Shown here piece by piece: positions 1 to 9,767 of a stretch of 64,000 bases of DNA; position 1 is the stretch's first letter, and every line of letters begins with the position of its first letter. The DNA comes from Agrobacterium tumefaciens. Its GTDB lineage: Bacteria; Pseudomonadota; Alphaproteobacteria; Rhizobiales; Rhizobiaceae. The notes under the pieces were generated by a model that was given only the letters and a program-made list of their open reading frames with translations, was not told the origin of the DNA and searched no databases. The DNA lies in the NCBI RefSeq assembly GCF_009649785.1, contig NZ_WJOK01000003.1:62001-126000 (forward strand), read 5' to 3'. A program made the translations under genes and the position numbers.

Positions 1-510
1 CATGGCGATCATGACGCGTTGGCGCTGGCCGCCGGAAAGCTCATGCGGGTAGCTGTCGATGCGCCGCTCCGGGTCCGGAATACCGACAAGTTTCAGAAGT
101 TCGAGAACGCGTGCCCTCGCTTCCTTCTTGCCGCCGCCCCGGTGATGGACGATTGGCTCGGCGATCTGCGCGCCGATCCTGTAAAGCGGATCGAGCGAGG
201 TCATCGGCTCCTGGAAAATCATTGTGATTTTCGCGCCGCGGATTTTGTTCAGCTCGTTGACCGGCAAGCCTACCAACTCGCGTCCACGATATTGCGCCGA
301 GCCTTGAATGACGCCGTTGGAAGCCAAGAGGCCCATGATGCCCATCATGGTCTGGCTTTTGCCGGAGCCGGATTCCCCGACGACAGCGAGCGTTTCACCC
401 TGCTTTACGTGGAGATCGACACCTTTGACGGCCTTGACGGTGCCGTCTGGCGTGGCGAAATCGACCTTGAGATTGCGGACGGTGAGAATGTTTTCAGATG
501 TCGTATTCAT
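1..510 (-). CDS. oppD: Peptide ABC transporter ATP-binding protein, OppD-type (partial, 3' end outside window)
   Basis: This is the first about 170 residues of an ATPase that would power uptake of oligopeptides through the OppB/OppC channel encoded just upstream. The Walker A motif GESGSGKS (about residues 40-48), the Q-loop in MIFQEPMTSLDP and the ABC signature LSGGQRQR near the cut end are all visible. The ATG lies one base after the oppC stop codon, so the two are probably translationally coupled. The order oppA-oppB-oppC-oppD with OppD rather than OppF first after the permeases is usual. The C-terminal peptide-transporter (oligo_HPY) domain would lie outside the window. The substrate could be di- or oligopeptides or another OppA-type ligand; the sequence does not decide this. 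Confidence 0.93.
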   Translation of the reverse strand, partial: MNTTSENILTVRNLKVDFATPDGTVKAVKGVDLHVKQGETLAVVGESGSGKSQTMMGIMGLLASNGVIQGSAQYRGRELVGLPVNELNKIRGAKITMIFQEPMTSLDPLYRIGAQIAEPIVHHRGGGKKEARARVLELLKLVGIPDPERRIDSYPHELSGGQRQRVMIAM

Positions 511-511
511 G

Positions 512-1642
512 TCAACGATCCTTGGGATCGAGTGCATCACGCAATCCGTCGCCTACGAAGTTTAGCGAAAAAAGCGTCAGCACGAAGAAGATTGCCGGGA
601 ATATCAGCAGCCACGGGGCCGACTGAATATTGTTGGCGCCTTCGGAAATGAGCGCACCCCAGCTCGTGAGTGGTGCCTGAACACCAAGCCCCAGGAAGGA
701 GAGAAAGCTTTCAAGAAGTATGACCTTCGGGACAACGACCGTCACGAACACGACCACGGGACCGATGGTGTTGGGGATGATGTGACGGCGGATGATCTGC
801 CAGTCGCTCAAACCCAAGGCCTGAGCTGCCGCCACAAATTCCCGCCGTTTCAAGGCAAGCGTCTGGCCACGCACGATACGCGCCATATCCAGCCACTCCA
901 CTGCGCCAATGACAAGGAAGATCAGGATGAAGCTACGCCCGAAGAAAACCACGAGAACCACGACCAGGAAGACGAAGGGCAGCGAATAGAGGATCTCGAC
1001 GAAACGCATCATTACATTGTCGACGCGCCCGCCGATGTAACCCGCCGTAGCGCCGTAAAGCACGCCGATGCCGAGCGAAACCAGGCTGGCGAGAACGCCG
1101 ACGGCAATGGAGATCTGGCCGCCCAGCATTACGCGAGCCAGCATGTCGCGACCGTTTGAATCTGTGCCGAAGAAGAAGTATTCGCGATTGACATCGCCTT
1201 CCAACTTCAGCGTTCGACCATCATCTTCCGTAGCAACGACTTTCGTGTTTTCGAATTCGTTGGCGCGGTCGAAATAACGTGTCGTGCGCGGGTCAATCGG
1301 GCTGCTGGAGGTAACCGTTGCCGTGAAGGTCTGCCCTTCGACGGCAAACTCCTTCAGTTCGACGCGCGCACGGCCTGCCACACCTTCCATGACGCTCTGG
1401 AGGTTGTTCACGTCCGGGCGCGGCTCGAGGCTTGGCGCGACGGAGACGTAGGACGAAAACACCTGATCATAGGTGTGTGAAAGGAAATGTGGGCCGATAA
1501 ATGAGAAAAGTGTGATCAGCACAAGCATGATGGAGCCAGCCATGGCGGCCTTGTTTCGTCTGAAACGCAGGGCTGCAAGCTGGAACAGGCTTCGGCTTTT
1601 CACCGATGGCTGAGGGGCGATATTGCCGGAGATATCAGTCAT
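512..1642 (-). CDS. oppC: Peptide ABC transporter permease OppC
   Basis: Inner-membrane permease of 376 residues that pairs with OppB. I chose the ATG giving MTDISGN because it overlaps the end of oppB by 8 nt and places the first membrane helix (about residues 32-52, MAGSIMLVLITLFSFIG) at the usual distance; an earlier in-frame start would add 48 residues of low-complexity sequence that read oppB in another frame. A long periplasmic segment after helix 1 (about residues 55-150) and the DPP-family permease loop with EFVAAAQALGLS (EAA motif, about residue 285) identify OppC. The C-terminus ends with the typical GDGLRDALDPK sequence. It is co-transcribed between oppB and oppD. Confidence 0.93.
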   Translation of the reverse strand: MTDISGNIAPQPSVKSRSLFQLAALRFRRNKAAMAGSIMLVLITLFSFIGPHFLSHTYDQVFSSYVSVAPSLEPRPDVNNLQSVMEGVAGRARVELKEFAVEGQTFTATVTSSSPIDPRTTRYFDRANEFENTKVVATEDDGRTLKLEGDVNREYFFFGTDSNGRDMLARVMLGGQISIAVGVLASLVSLGIGVLYGATAGYIGGRVDNVMMRFVEILYSLPFVFLVVVLVVFFGRSFILIFLVIGAVEWLDMARIVRGQTLALKRREFVAAAQALGLSDWQIIRRHIIPNTIGPVVVFVTVVVPKVILLESFLSFLGLGVQAPLTSWGALISEGANNIQSAPWLLIFPAIFFVLTLFSLNFVGDGLRDALDPKDR

Positions 1643-2558
1643 GTCTGACCCTCGGATCGAGCAGGCCGTAGAGAATATCGACCACGAGATTGAACAGGAT
1701 GACGAAAATGGCGATGAGAACGACCGTTCCCATGACCAGCGTGTAGTCACGATTGATGGCGCCAAGAACGAAGTAGCGGCCGACACCGGGAATGGTGAAG
1801 ATCGTCTCGATGACCGCCGAGCCCGTCAGCAGCGCTGCAGCGCAAGGCGCAAGATATGAAACGACCGGCAGCATCGCCGCGCGCATGGCGTGAATCACCA
1901 CGACGCTGCGAGCCGGAAGGCCATAGGCCCTGGCGGTGCGGATATGGTCCATGCGCAGAGCCTCGATCATTGCACCGCGCGTCAGACGCGCGATGACCGC
2001 AAGCTGCGGCAAGGCGAGCGCGATCATCGGAAGAATGAGATAGCGTAGCGACCCATCACCCCAGCTACCTGCGGGCAGAAGCCCCAGCAAGACGGCGAAG
2101 ATAAGCGTGAGGACAGGTGCGACGACGAAGTTCGGCACGGTGATGCCGATGGTCGAGATGGACATGATGGAGAAATCGAAGGTGCTATTCTGCCTGAGTG
2201 CGGCAAAGGTGCCGGCAAGAATGCCGCCGACCAACGCCAGCAAAAGAGCATAGCAACCGAGCTCCAGCGAATAGGGCAGGCCTTTGCCGATCAACTGGGC
2301 GACGGTGTTGTCCTTGTAGATGTAGCTCGGACCGAAATCGCCGGTGGCGGCGTTGCCGAGATAGATGAGATACTGGCGCCACAATGGCTCATCCAGATGA
2401 TAGGTTCTCATCAGGTTTTCCATGGTTTGCGGGGGCAGGGGCCGCTCGAGGTTGAACGGACCGCCCGGTGCGAAACGCATCAGGAAAAACGAAATCGTGA
2501 CGACGATGAACAATGTCGGCACGGCGCTCGCCAAACGGCGCAGGATAAATGAAATCAT
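1635..2558 (-). CDS. oppB: Peptide ABC transporter permease OppB
   Basis: Inner-membrane permease of 307 residues. It starts MISFILRRLASAVPTLF, the highly typical OppB/DppB opening with its first transmembrane helix, and shows the conserved motif PGGPF and the Leu-Asp-Glu-Pro segment (YHLDEPLW) seen in this family. The EAA loop is at HIRTARAYGLPAR (about residue 215). It ends with DILYGLLDPRVRHD, also standard. I rejected a start 13 residues further upstream because it begins inside the stem-loop that separates this gene from oppA. The gene overlaps oppC by 8 nt. Confidence 0.93.
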   Translation of the reverse strand: MISFILRRLASAVPTLFIVVTISFFLMRFAPGGPFNLERPLPPQTMENLMRTYHLDEPLWRQYLIYLGNAATGDFGPSYIYKDNTVAQLIGKGLPYSLELGCYALLLALVGGILAGTFAALRQNSTFDFSIMSISTIGITVPNFVVAPVLTLIFAVLLGLLPAGSWGDGSLRYLILPMIALALPQLAVIARLTRGAMIEALRMDHIRTARAYGLPARSVVVIHAMRAAMLPVVSYLAPCAAALLTGSAVIETIFTIPGVGRYFVLGAINRDYTLVMGTVVLIAIFVILFNLVVDILYGLLDPRVRHD

Positions 2559-2576
2559 GATTTTCAGGCTCCGACA

Positions 2577-2604
2577 TGGCACGGTGGTTTCGGCCACCGT
2601 GCCA
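2577..2604 (-). promoter_or_regulatory. Stem-loop between oppA and oppB
   Basis: A perfect inverted repeat has 11-bp arms at 2577-2587 and 2594-2604 around a 6-base loop. It starts 8 nt after the oppA stop codon and 18 nt before the oppB start. There is no T-run, so it is more likely an mRNA 3'-end stabiliser or partial terminator than a full terminator. This is known to raise binding-protein mRNA over permease mRNA in such operons; its role here is inferred. Confidence 0.7.
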
Positions 2605-2611
2605 GCACTGC

Positions 2612-4207
2612 TTATTCGGAAACGCTCAGGAAGCGGCTGAGGTGTTCGTTAGCAGCATTGTCTTCCCAACCCTTCACGCGGTTGGAAACCAGCCACAGGT
2701 CCGCCTGTGTGAGAAGCGGAGCAACCGGCTGTTCCTTCATGAGGATGGTTTCTGCCTCGTGCAACAGTTTGGAGCGCGCAGCAGAATCCTTTTCGTCATA
2801 GGACTTCTGCATCAGCGCATCATATTCGGCATTATTGAACTTCGAGTAGTTGAAGGTCTTGTTGGAGGATACCGAAAGGGCGAGGAAGTTTTCCGCATCC
2901 GCATAGTCGGCAACCCAGCCTGCACGCGCAACGTTGTACTTGCCGCCTTCCTGCAGGTAGCCGTAATGCGAGGCGACGTCGAGGTTCACCAGTGACACTT
3001 TGGCGCCAAAGGTATTTTTCCACATGTCCGCAATAGCGGTGGCGACGCGCTCATGGTTCGGGTTGGTGTTGTAGCGAATTTCGACGGAAAGCGGCTTGCC
3101 GCCCTCGCCGTAACCGGCTTCCTTCATGAGTTTGGCGGCTTCGTCTTCACGATCGAGTTGCGACAGCGTCGCAAACTCTGCTTTCGCAGGCTCACCGTAG
3201 GAGTCCATGCCCGGAGGAACCATGGAGTAGGCGGGAACCTGCGAACCGCTGTAGATTTCCTTGGCGAGAAAATCGCGGTCGACTGCCATGGACAGGGCTT
3301 GACGGACGCGGACATCGTTATACGGCGCTTCACGCGTGTCGAAGGTATAGTAATAGGTCGCAAGCGTCGGCGAAACGTGAACCTGTTCGCCATAGGCCTT
3401 GCGCAGACGGTCGATCTGGTCCGCGGAAAAGTTGTAGGCGAGGTCCATTTCCTTGGCTTCGAAACGACGAACGGATGCGGCCTGGTCGTCGATCGGGTAG
3501 AAGATGACCTTATCGATCTTGGTGTTCGATGCGTCCCAGAAGTTGGTGTTCTTGACCACCGTCAAGCTGTCATTGGGAACATGCGCTTCAAGCTTGTAAG
3601 CACCGTTCGAGACCATGACGCCCGGCTTTACGAAGTTGGTTCCGTTCTTGTCAAAGCTTGCCTTCGAGATCGGCAGAGCTGTCTGGTGGGCAAGGAGTTC
3701 AAGGAAGAACGGTGTTGAGCGCTCGAGTGTGATCTCAAGGGTCTTGTCATCCACGGCCTTGACGCCAAGCTGGTCAACCGAAGTTTCGCCCTTGTTTATT
3801 TTCTCGGCGTTCTTGATCGGATAAAGAATATTCGCATATTTTGCTGCGGTCTTCGGGTCTTCGACGCGCTGATAGGAGAAAACAAAATCTCCAGCCGTTA
3901 CCGGAGTGCCATCCGACCACTTCGCATCTGCACGCAGTTTGAACGTATAGACGGTGCCATCCTCAGACAGCGTCCAGCTTTCCGCCGTACCGGGAACGAT
4001 CTTGCCGGCAGCATCGTAAATGGTGAGACCTTCATAAAGGTCTTTGAGGATAAAGGCTTCGATATTGATCGAGGTCTGTGCCTGATCGAGCGTCTGAGGC
4101 TCCCCGGAATTGCCGCGGTGAAGAACTGTTTCTGCAAGTGCGGAACTTGCGCCAATCAGAAGCGATCCTACCAGCAGCGTGGCGCGAGTTGTTGTTTTTA
4201 TCGACAT
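2612..4207 (-). CDS. oppA: Periplasmic oligopeptide-binding protein OppA
   Basis: Extracytoplasmic solute-binding protein of 531 residues (family 5), which captures peptides for the OppBCD importer. A Sec signal peptide is clear: basic N-terminus, hydrophobic core ATLLVGSLLIGASSALA and cleavage before ETVLHRGN. The mature N-terminus contains GEPQTLDQAQTS, and the family lobe sequences ESWTLSEDGTVYTFKLR (about residues 75-91) and VRQALSMAVDR (about residue 300) follow. The ribosome-binding site GGGAGGG sits 7 nt before the ATG. It is the promoter-proximal gene of the operon and is separated from oppB by a stem-loop. Length and layout match E. coli OppA; the ligand range is not deducible. Confidence 0.94.
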   Translation of the reverse strand: MSIKTTTRATLLVGSLLIGASSALAETVLHRGNSGEPQTLDQAQTSINIEAFILKDLYEGLTIYDAAGKIVPGTAESWTLSEDGTVYTFKLRADAKWSDGTPVTAGDFVFSYQRVEDPKTAAKYANILYPIKNAEKINKGETSVDQLGVKAVDDKTLEITLERSTPFFLELLAHQTALPISKASFDKNGTNFVKPGVMVSNGAYKLEAHVPNDSLTVVKNTNFWDASNTKIDKVIFYPIDDQAASVRRFEAKEMDLAYNFSADQIDRLRKAYGEQVHVSPTLATYYYTFDTREAPYNDVRVRQALSMAVDRDFLAKEIYSGSQVPAYSMVPPGMDSYGEPAKAEFATLSQLDREDEAAKLMKEAGYGEGGKPLSVEIRYNTNPNHERVATAIADMWKNTFGAKVSLVNLDVASHYGYLQEGGKYNVARAGWVADYADAENFLALSVSSNKTFNYSKFNNAEYDALMQKSYDEKDSAARSKLLHEAETILMKEQPVAPLLTQADLWLVSNRVKGWEDNAANEHLSRFLSVSE

Positions 4208-4723
4208 AATTTCCCTCCCGTGAAGAGTGTGAGTCTACAAACAAGGCCAAATTGCTCCGAAGGGCAACCACAATAAATTGTGAGTTTATGCATACACCGT
4301 GACTGCTGATCGAACAGAATAAGGGCAAAGCCATGGCCCGCACGCTGGACATTGCCTCGCGTGACGCGACCTCCGGACGGTTAAATCGATGCGGGAAGCC
4401 GTCGGCCCCATCGATATCCTCGTGAAAATACCGATGCCGCCAAAAGCCCGAGTAAGTTTACGGCATCACACATGTCATCGTTTGCATATGCCGGGTAACA
4501 CTTCATTTAGTAATTTTGTGAAATCTAAAATACGCAGGTTCCAAAGTTTCATCGGCGGGGCTGGTAGAACGAGTGGATCCAACGCGCCCAGCCTTTGGCG
4601 GCCCGGAGCGGATATCCGCTTGTCGCCCTATGAGGAGGGGCACAGCTACCCGCGATGTTCCGTTGTTTGTTTCTCTGGCTTCCTGCGCGGACAGCTGGAG
4701 GAGCGCTTGCCCTGAGGCTATTC
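4208..4723. other. Divergent intergenic region between oppA and the chemoreceptor gene
   Basis: A stretch of 516 bases that should hold the promoters of oppA (minus) and the chemoreceptor gene (plus). The oppA side has a good ribosome-binding site. Short open frames here lack ribosome-binding sites and protein-like composition, so I call none of them. I could not identify a convincing operator. Confidence 0.5.
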
Positions 4724-6667
4724 ATGTCTTTCCTGAAGAATACCAAAATAAAAACAAAGGTCTTATTCGTCATATCAGTGATGAGTTTGATGTCGCTTTC
4801 CGGAATCAGCTACGTCAGCTTGCAGTATAAAAATACCGACAATGTTTACAGCGATTTCATCGCCAATGAGGCGCTTGCTGCGGTGCTGAACGCCCGAACC
4901 AGCGGCAATCTCAATGCACTCGGCATGCAGATGCTTCGCGCCAGCCTCAATGACTCGACCAGCAGTGATTTCGAGGCCGCTGTCAAAACATTCAAGGCCG
5001 ACCGGAAGCAACTGGAAGAACGGCAGAATAAAATCATGCAGCTGGTGCCGGCCCGGACGGATGCCGCTCGTGATATCCTCAAGGGCGTTGCCGAGGTTGA
5101 GGAAATCGGCAATCAGGTCATCGCTCTCATGCAGGCGGGAAAAAATGCTGAAGCTCAGCAGATGGCGCTTAACGTCCTTCGAAAAATAACTGAAGTCTCA
5201 CCGAAAATCAGTGCGGGCAACGAGCAACTGATCCAGGTGATGAACGATGGGAGAGAGCGCCTCACGGCCAGCACCAACACGACAATCTGGACAGCTCTGG
5301 TCAGCATAGCACTTGTTTCCCTGGCATTGATCGCGCTCGGACTGCTTATTTCTTCGCGTGGCATTACCACTCCGATTGCGCGGCTTCGCGAGCGGATGGG
5401 GTCGTTGGCGGCAGGCGATACAGCCAGCGAAATCGAAGGTATGGACCGCAAGGATGAAGTCGGCCAGATGGCCGCTGCTGTTCAGGCATTTCGCGAGAAC
5501 GCCATCGAGCGCCTCCGGCTTGAGAATGAAACGGAAAACCATCGGTCATCTTCAGAGCAGGACCGGATAGAGCGCGAGAAACAGAAGGCAAAAGAAGCTG
5601 CCGACGTGCAATTCGCCGTCGACAACCTTGCTGCTGCCCTTTCGAAGATCGCTCAGGGCGACGTTACTTACCGGATCGCTCAGCCGTTTGTGTCCAGCCT
5701 TGACGGTATTCGCGGCGACTTCAACAGGGCAGCGGAACAGCTGCAATCGACTCTGAACCAGGTGGCGCAGAACGCGCGCGGCATCGACTCCGGCGCGAAC
5801 GAGATCAGGGCCGCAGCCGACGATCTGGCCAAGCGTACGGAACAGCAGGCAGCGGCCGTCGAGGAGACTGCTGCTGCACTGGAAGAGATCACCACGACGG
5901 TGAAAGACTCGACCAAACGGGCGCAAGAAGCGGGCCATTTTGTCAGTCGCGCAAAAGTCGGTGCGGAACAGTCGGGAGAAGTGGTGCAGAAAGCTGTCAC
6001 CGCAATGGAGCAAATTGCTGCATCCGCTGATGAGATTTCCAACATTATCGGCGTGATCGACGAGATTGCTTTCCAGACCAACCTTCTGGCGCTGAATGCA
6101 GGCGTGGAAGCTGCCCGTGCCGGTGAGGCGGGCAAGGGATTTGCGGTTGTTGCCCAAGAGGTTCGCGAACTGGCCCAGCGTTCCGCCGGTGCCGCCAAGG
6201 AGATCAAGAATCTCATTACGACATCGAACAGTCAGGTTCAGCAGGGTGTGCAACTGGTTGGCGAAACGGGCAAGGCACTCGAACTCATCGTCACGGAAGT
6301 ACAGGAAATCAACCGTCACGTGATGGCGATCGCGGAATCGGCACAGGAGCAATCCTCTGGTCTCCAGCAGATCAATACGGCTGTGAACCAGATGGACCAG
6401 GACACCCAGAAGAACGCTGCCATGGTGGAAGAAAGCACGGCGGCAAGCCACGGGCTTGCACGCGAGGCTTCGTCGCTCAACCAACTGCTCGCTCGGTTCA
6501 AGTTGTCAGAAGGTGGTTATAGCGACATCTCCGCACCGGTTCGCGCAGCCTCGTCCGCCGACAGGCCTGCAGTTTCTCCTGCGCGTGCACTCGGCGGAAA
6601 GATTAAAGCTGCGTTCTCCGGCAATGCTGCCCTGAGCACATCGCCGGACAACTGGGAAGAGTTTTGA
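4724..6667 (+). CDS. Methyl-accepting chemotaxis protein with C-terminal CheR-binding pentapeptide
   Basis: A transmembrane chemoreceptor of 647 residues that signals to CheA/CheW. Helix 1 (about residues 12-34) and helix 2 (about 188-214, [19 protein letters not shown]) bracket a periplasmic four-helix-bundle sensor of about 150 residues. A HAMP domain follows (PIARLRERM). The cytoplasmic hairpin tip is about residues 445-470 and contains [20 protein letters not shown]. The last residues are NWEEF, matching the NWETF-type tether for CheR/CheB. The chosen ATG has GAGG 6 nt upstream; a start 23 residues earlier would precede the expected N-terminal basic residues of helix 1. The ligand is unknown; location beside opp makes peptides or amino acids a guess only. 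Confidence 0.94.
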   Translation: MSFLKNTKIKTKVLFVISVMSLMSLSGISYVSLQYKNTDNVYSDFIANEALAAVLNARTSGNLNALGMQMLRASLNDSTSSDFEAAVKTFKADRKQLEERQNKIMQLVPARTDAARDILKGVAEVEEIGNQVIALMQAGKNAEAQQMALNVLRKITEVSPKISAGNEQLIQVMNDGRERLTASTNTTIWTALVSIALVSLALIALGLLISSRGITTPIARLRERMGSLAAGDTASEIEGMDRKDEVGQMAAAVQAFRENAIERLRLENETENHRSSSEQDRIEREKQKAKEAADVQFAVDNLAAALSKIAQGDVTYRIAQPFVSSLDGIRGDFNRAAEQLQSTLNQVAQNARGIDSGANEIRAAADDLAKRTEQQAAAVEETAAALEEITTTVKDSTKRAQEAGHFVSRAKVGAEQSGEVVQKAVTAMEQIAASADEISNIIGVIDEIAFQTNLLALNAGVEAARAGEAGKGFAVVAQEVRELAQRSAGAAKEIKNLITTSNSQVQQGVQLVGETGKALELIVTEVQEINRHVMAIAESAQEQSSGLQQINTAVNQMDQDTQKNAAMVEESTAASHGLAREASSLNQLLARFKLSEGGYSDISAPVRAASSADRPAVSPARALGGKIKAAFSGNAALSTSPDNWEEF

Positions 6668-6975
6668 TAAATGCGCGTCTTTCACGCCTGACGTCTGATG
6701 AGAGACTGAAAGCATTGTTTTAAACACTTGCACCGGCGATTGGACTCTGATCGCCGGTGTCTTGCCGATCGCACAACGAATCCGTGACGATTTTTGATCG
6801 TATCTCCCCCAAAAAGGCTTCGCTCTGGGGAGAAGTGTCAGTTGATCATTCCGGTACTATTGGCGATTGCCCGCATCACCGACAACTTGCAGCCGTATTG
6901 GTGGTTATAGCGGTTGTTCTGCGCAGGCGGATCGATATATCTAGGGCCTGGTTCATCACTTTAATCTGCGGGTAC
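6668..6975. other. Intergenic region after the chemoreceptor gene
   Basis: 308 bases that contain the chemoreceptor's terminator-like hairpin and then upstream sequence of the DUF2161 gene. A longer reading frame runs through the last 219 bases in phase with that gene, but it has no family resemblance and is better read as untranslated leader. Confidence 0.5.
6730..6760 (+). terminator. Probable terminator hairpin of the chemoreceptor gene
   Basis: Inverted repeat with perfect 10-bp arms (6731-6740 and 6750-6759) plus one flanking G-T pair and a 9-base loop, 62 nt after the stop codon. The T-run after it is poor (TCTTG), so termination efficiency is uncertain. Confidence 0.55.
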
Positions 6976-7656
6976 ATGGAAACTTCGCTTTATCTGCCCG
7001 TCAAAAGTTTCCTCGAGGAAGCGGGCTACACTGTCAAAGGCGAGGTTGGCAGTTGCGACCTCGTGGGCTTGAGCGATAACGATCCGCCTGTTGTCGTCAT
7101 CTGCGAGCTGAAACTGAGCTTCAATCTGGAGCTTATTTTGCAGGCGGTTGATCGCGCGGCTATGGCAGACGAGGTCTGGATTGCGGCACGGGTCTCAGCC
7201 AAGGGCAAGGGCCGCGAGGCTGACAAACGTTACCGCGACCTTTGCCGCAGGCTCGGGATCGGCATGCTCGGCATTTCCGATGTTGGCGACGTCAGCGTCA
7301 TCGTCAGTTCCATATCACCGATGCCGCGAACCAACCCAAAACGGCGTTCGCGATTGATACGTGAACACAAGAGGCGACGCGGAGATCCGGCGGTGGGTGG
7401 AAGCACTCGCGCACCAATCATGACCGCGTACCGCCAACAGGCACTCGGCTGCGCTTTGGCGTTGGCATCAGGGCCGCTGCGCGTGCGTCAGGTCAGATCC
7501 GGCATACCAGATGCCGGAAAGATCTTGCTTGCAAACGTCTATGGCTGGTTTGAACGTCTGGATAGAGGCGTCTATGGCTTGACCCCTGCCGGACAGGAGG
7601 CGCTACAGCGATGGCCGCAACAAGAAACGCCGGCAACGATCGTCGTACCCAGCTGA
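6976..7656 (+). CDS. DUF2161 family protein (PD-(D/E)XK nuclease-like)
   Basis: Protein of 226 residues recognisable as the DUF2161 family of alphaproteobacteria. The N-terminal part starts METSLYLPVKSFLEEAGYTV and carries an Asp (GSCDLVGL, about residue 27) followed by ELKLSF (about residue 42), the D...ExK pattern of PD-(D/E)XK nucleases. The middle and C-terminus contain the family tail, a winged-helix-like segment (YRQQALGCALAL ... YGWFERLDRGVYGLT) that may bind DNA. It is a single gene with no restriction or modification partner nearby. No strong ribosome-binding site is seen; the start was chosen because the family similarity begins exactly there. The biological role is unknown. Confidence 0.8.
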   Translation: METSLYLPVKSFLEEAGYTVKGEVGSCDLVGLSDNDPPVVVICELKLSFNLELILQAVDRAAMADEVWIAARVSAKGKGREADKRYRDLCRRLGIGMLGISDVGDVSVIVSSISPMPRTNPKRRSRLIREHKRRRGDPAVGGSTRAPIMTAYRQQALGCALALASGPLRVRQVRSGIPDAGKILLANVYGWFERLDRGVYGLTPAGQEALQRWPQQETPATIVVPS

Positions 7657-7814
7657 TTTCTATTCAGCAATAGAGCTTATTTGCGCAGATTATGTAAAAA
7701 CATGACTGCACACCTTGGAGTTGATTTCATTTCCTCTTGATTTACCTTGTGTATTTCCGATGATGTAATACGGACTTGATAAATAACCGACTCTGTACTC
7801 GATGAGTCGTGCAA

Positions 7815-9767
7815 ATGAACATACTTAGCGCCAAACAGAAATTGCTGTATTTTATGTCTGTCCGGTCCGACAATCCGGACCTGCTGAAAGCACAATATCG
7901 CGCTTTCACCCGGCAGATGCCGATGATGTATTTGATACTGATTTCAAGTACATGGGCGCTGGCCACTACACATCTGCAACTGGCGCCGTTTTGGCTCACC
8001 ATTGGAATTCCCGCTTTTTTCACACTCGGCTGCACCGTCAGGGTTGCATTCTGGTGGAGAACCCGCGGTATCGATCCCCCGCCGAAGGTGGCCCATGCAG
8101 CGCTTCAGCGCACAAATCGCCTGGCAGCCGGTATCGCCATTATATTCACGCTCTGGTCTTTTTTGCTGGTGCCTTATGGGGACGCCTATACGCAGTCCCA
8201 TGTCGCCTTCTACATGGCGATTACCGTTATCTCCTGCATCTTCTGTCTGATGTATGTGCGTTCGGCGGCGTTCATGGTCACGGCCATCGTCAACGGCGCC
8301 TTCATCATCTTCTTTTTGGCCTCAAGGCAACCGACATTCATCGCCATTGCCATCAATGTCCTTCTGGTCTGCGCTGGCATGATGTCCATCCTGTTGACCA
8401 ACTACCGCAATTTCGAGCGCATGATTGTTTCGCAGCAGCGCACGGAAGCGCTGAACAATGAGAACCTGCTGCTTGCCAATATCGACAGCCTGACGGAACT
8501 GCCCAACCGCCGCGCCTTTTTCGCCCATCTGGAAGCCGAAATCGAAAAAGCAAGGGTGGCGGGAACGCGACTGGCGCTTGGCGTTATCGATCTTGATGGG
8601 TTCAAGCCGGTCAACGACCTTTACGGCCATTCCGTGGGCGACAGGCTGCTCGTCAACGTTAGCAAACGTCTCACCGAAACTCTGACGACCAGCAAGGCAT
8701 TCCGCCTTGGGGGAGATGAGTTTGCGATCGTTGCCCCAATCATACCCGATGATGCGCAACTCGTCGTAAATGCGAACGTGATCTCGGAACGGTTGAGGGC
8801 GCCCTATCATCTGCCCGAGGGAACGGTGCATGTCGCTGCTTCCATGGGGATAGCCGTATTTCCGTGCCTCGCTTTGAGGCTTGAGCAACTTTTCGACCGT
8901 GCGGACTATGCGTTGTATCACGCCAAGAAAACCCGGCGCGGCGATGCCGTCCTCTTCGATGCGGAGCACGAAAAGCAGATCAATATCGAAGCCCGTATCG
9001 AACATCTTCTCAAGCAGAAAGAGATAGAAAACGAGCTTTCAGTCGTGTTCCAACCGATCGTCGACATACGCGATGGAAGAGCTGCGGGCTTTGAAGCACT
9101 GGCGCGCTGGCACAGCCCGGTCCTTGGGCATGTCCCGCCTGCCCAGTTCTTCGCCATTGCCGAGCGGGCCGGTATCGTCAGCTCGCTGACACGGCCTCTT
9201 CTTCGAGCCGCTCTCGTTTCCGCATCGGCATGGGAGCCATCCCTTAGACTGTCCTTCAACCTCTCCGCCCATGACCTCAATTCCTGCGAAGGCGTGCTGT
9301 CATTGATCGGCATCATCGAAAACAGCGGCTTCGACGCAACACGTATTGACCTAGAAATTACCGAAACGGCCTTTGCGCATGATTTCGAACAGGTCAGGCA
9401 GTCGGTCGAAATGCTGCGGCGGCTCGGTTGCGGCATTTCGCTTGATGATTTCGGCACCGGTTATTCCAGCCTGACACGGCTGCACGCTCTGCCCCTCACC
9501 AAGATCAAGATTGACCGCAGCTTCGTCACGGATCTGCACGAAAAGCCAGCCAGCTACAAAATCGTGAAATCGCTGCTCACGCTCAGCCGCGACATGGGGC
9601 TGGAATGCGTGGTGGAAGGGGTCGAAACACGGGAGGAACTCGCGGCCCTTGAAGGTCTCGGTGCTACGCTGGTGCAGGGTTATATCTATGCGGCGCCACT
9701 ACGAGAACAGGATGTCCGTGAGTTTCTTTCCGGACAGGAAAAAAAGCGCATGATCCTGTCAGCCTGA
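7815..9767 (+). CDS. Membrane-bound GGDEF-EAL protein (cyclic-di-GMP turnover)
   Basis: About 650 residues: six predicted transmembrane helices (about residues 34-205), a GGDEF domain (GGDEF near residue 299) and an EAL domain (FEALARW near residue 426). The cyclase motif RLGGDEF is intact, but no RxxD inhibitory site lies five residues before it. In the EAL domain the catalytic set is present: the EAL glutamate, Asn in SFNLSAHDL, Glu in LEITETA, the two Asp in LDDFGTGYSS, Lys in IKIDRSFV, Glu in VVEGVET and QGY. Phosphodiesterase activity is therefore likely and cyclase activity possible. A GTG six bases upstream is an alternative start; neither has a strong ribosome-binding site. It stands alone in its own transcription unit. 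Confidence 0.9.
   Translation: MNILSAKQKLLYFMSVRSDNPDLLKAQYRAFTRQMPMMYLILISSTWALATTHLQLAPFWLTIGIPAFFTLGCTVRVAFWWRTRGIDPPPKVAHAALQRTNRLAAGIAIIFTLWSFLLVPYGDAYTQSHVAFYMAITVISCIFCLMYVRSAAFMVTAIVNGAFIIFFLASRQPTFIAIAINVLLVCAGMMSILLTNYRNFERMIVSQQRTEALNNENLLLANIDSLTELPNRRAFFAHLEAEIEKARVAGTRLALGVIDLDGFKPVNDLYGHSVGDRLLVNVSKRLTETLTTSKAFRLGGDEFAIVAPIIPDDAQLVVNANVISERLRAPYHLPEGTVHVAASMGIAVFPCLALRLEQLFDRADYALYHAKKTRRGDAVLFDAEHEKQINIEARIEHLLKQKEIENELSVVFQPIVDIRDGRAAGFEALARWHSPVLGHVPPAQFFAIAERAGIVSSLTRPLLRAALVSASAWEPSLRLSFNLSAHDLNSCEGVLSLIGIIENSGFDATRIDLEITETAFAHDFEQVRQSVEMLRRLGCGISLDDFGTGYSSLTRLHALPLTKIKIDRSFVTDLHEKPASYKIVKSLLTLSRDMGLECVVEGVETREELAALEGLGATLVQGYIYAAPLREQDVREFLSGQEKKRMILSA

Noticed and set aside
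4389-4715. 108-codon plus-strand frame in the oppA/chemoreceptor intergenic region
   Set aside because: No ribosome-binding site and no protein-like composition; overlaps the receptor leader.
5552-6484. 310-codon minus-strand frame inside the chemoreceptor gene
   Set aside because: Shadow of the receptor's signalling domain; no family similarity and Cys/His-rich composition.
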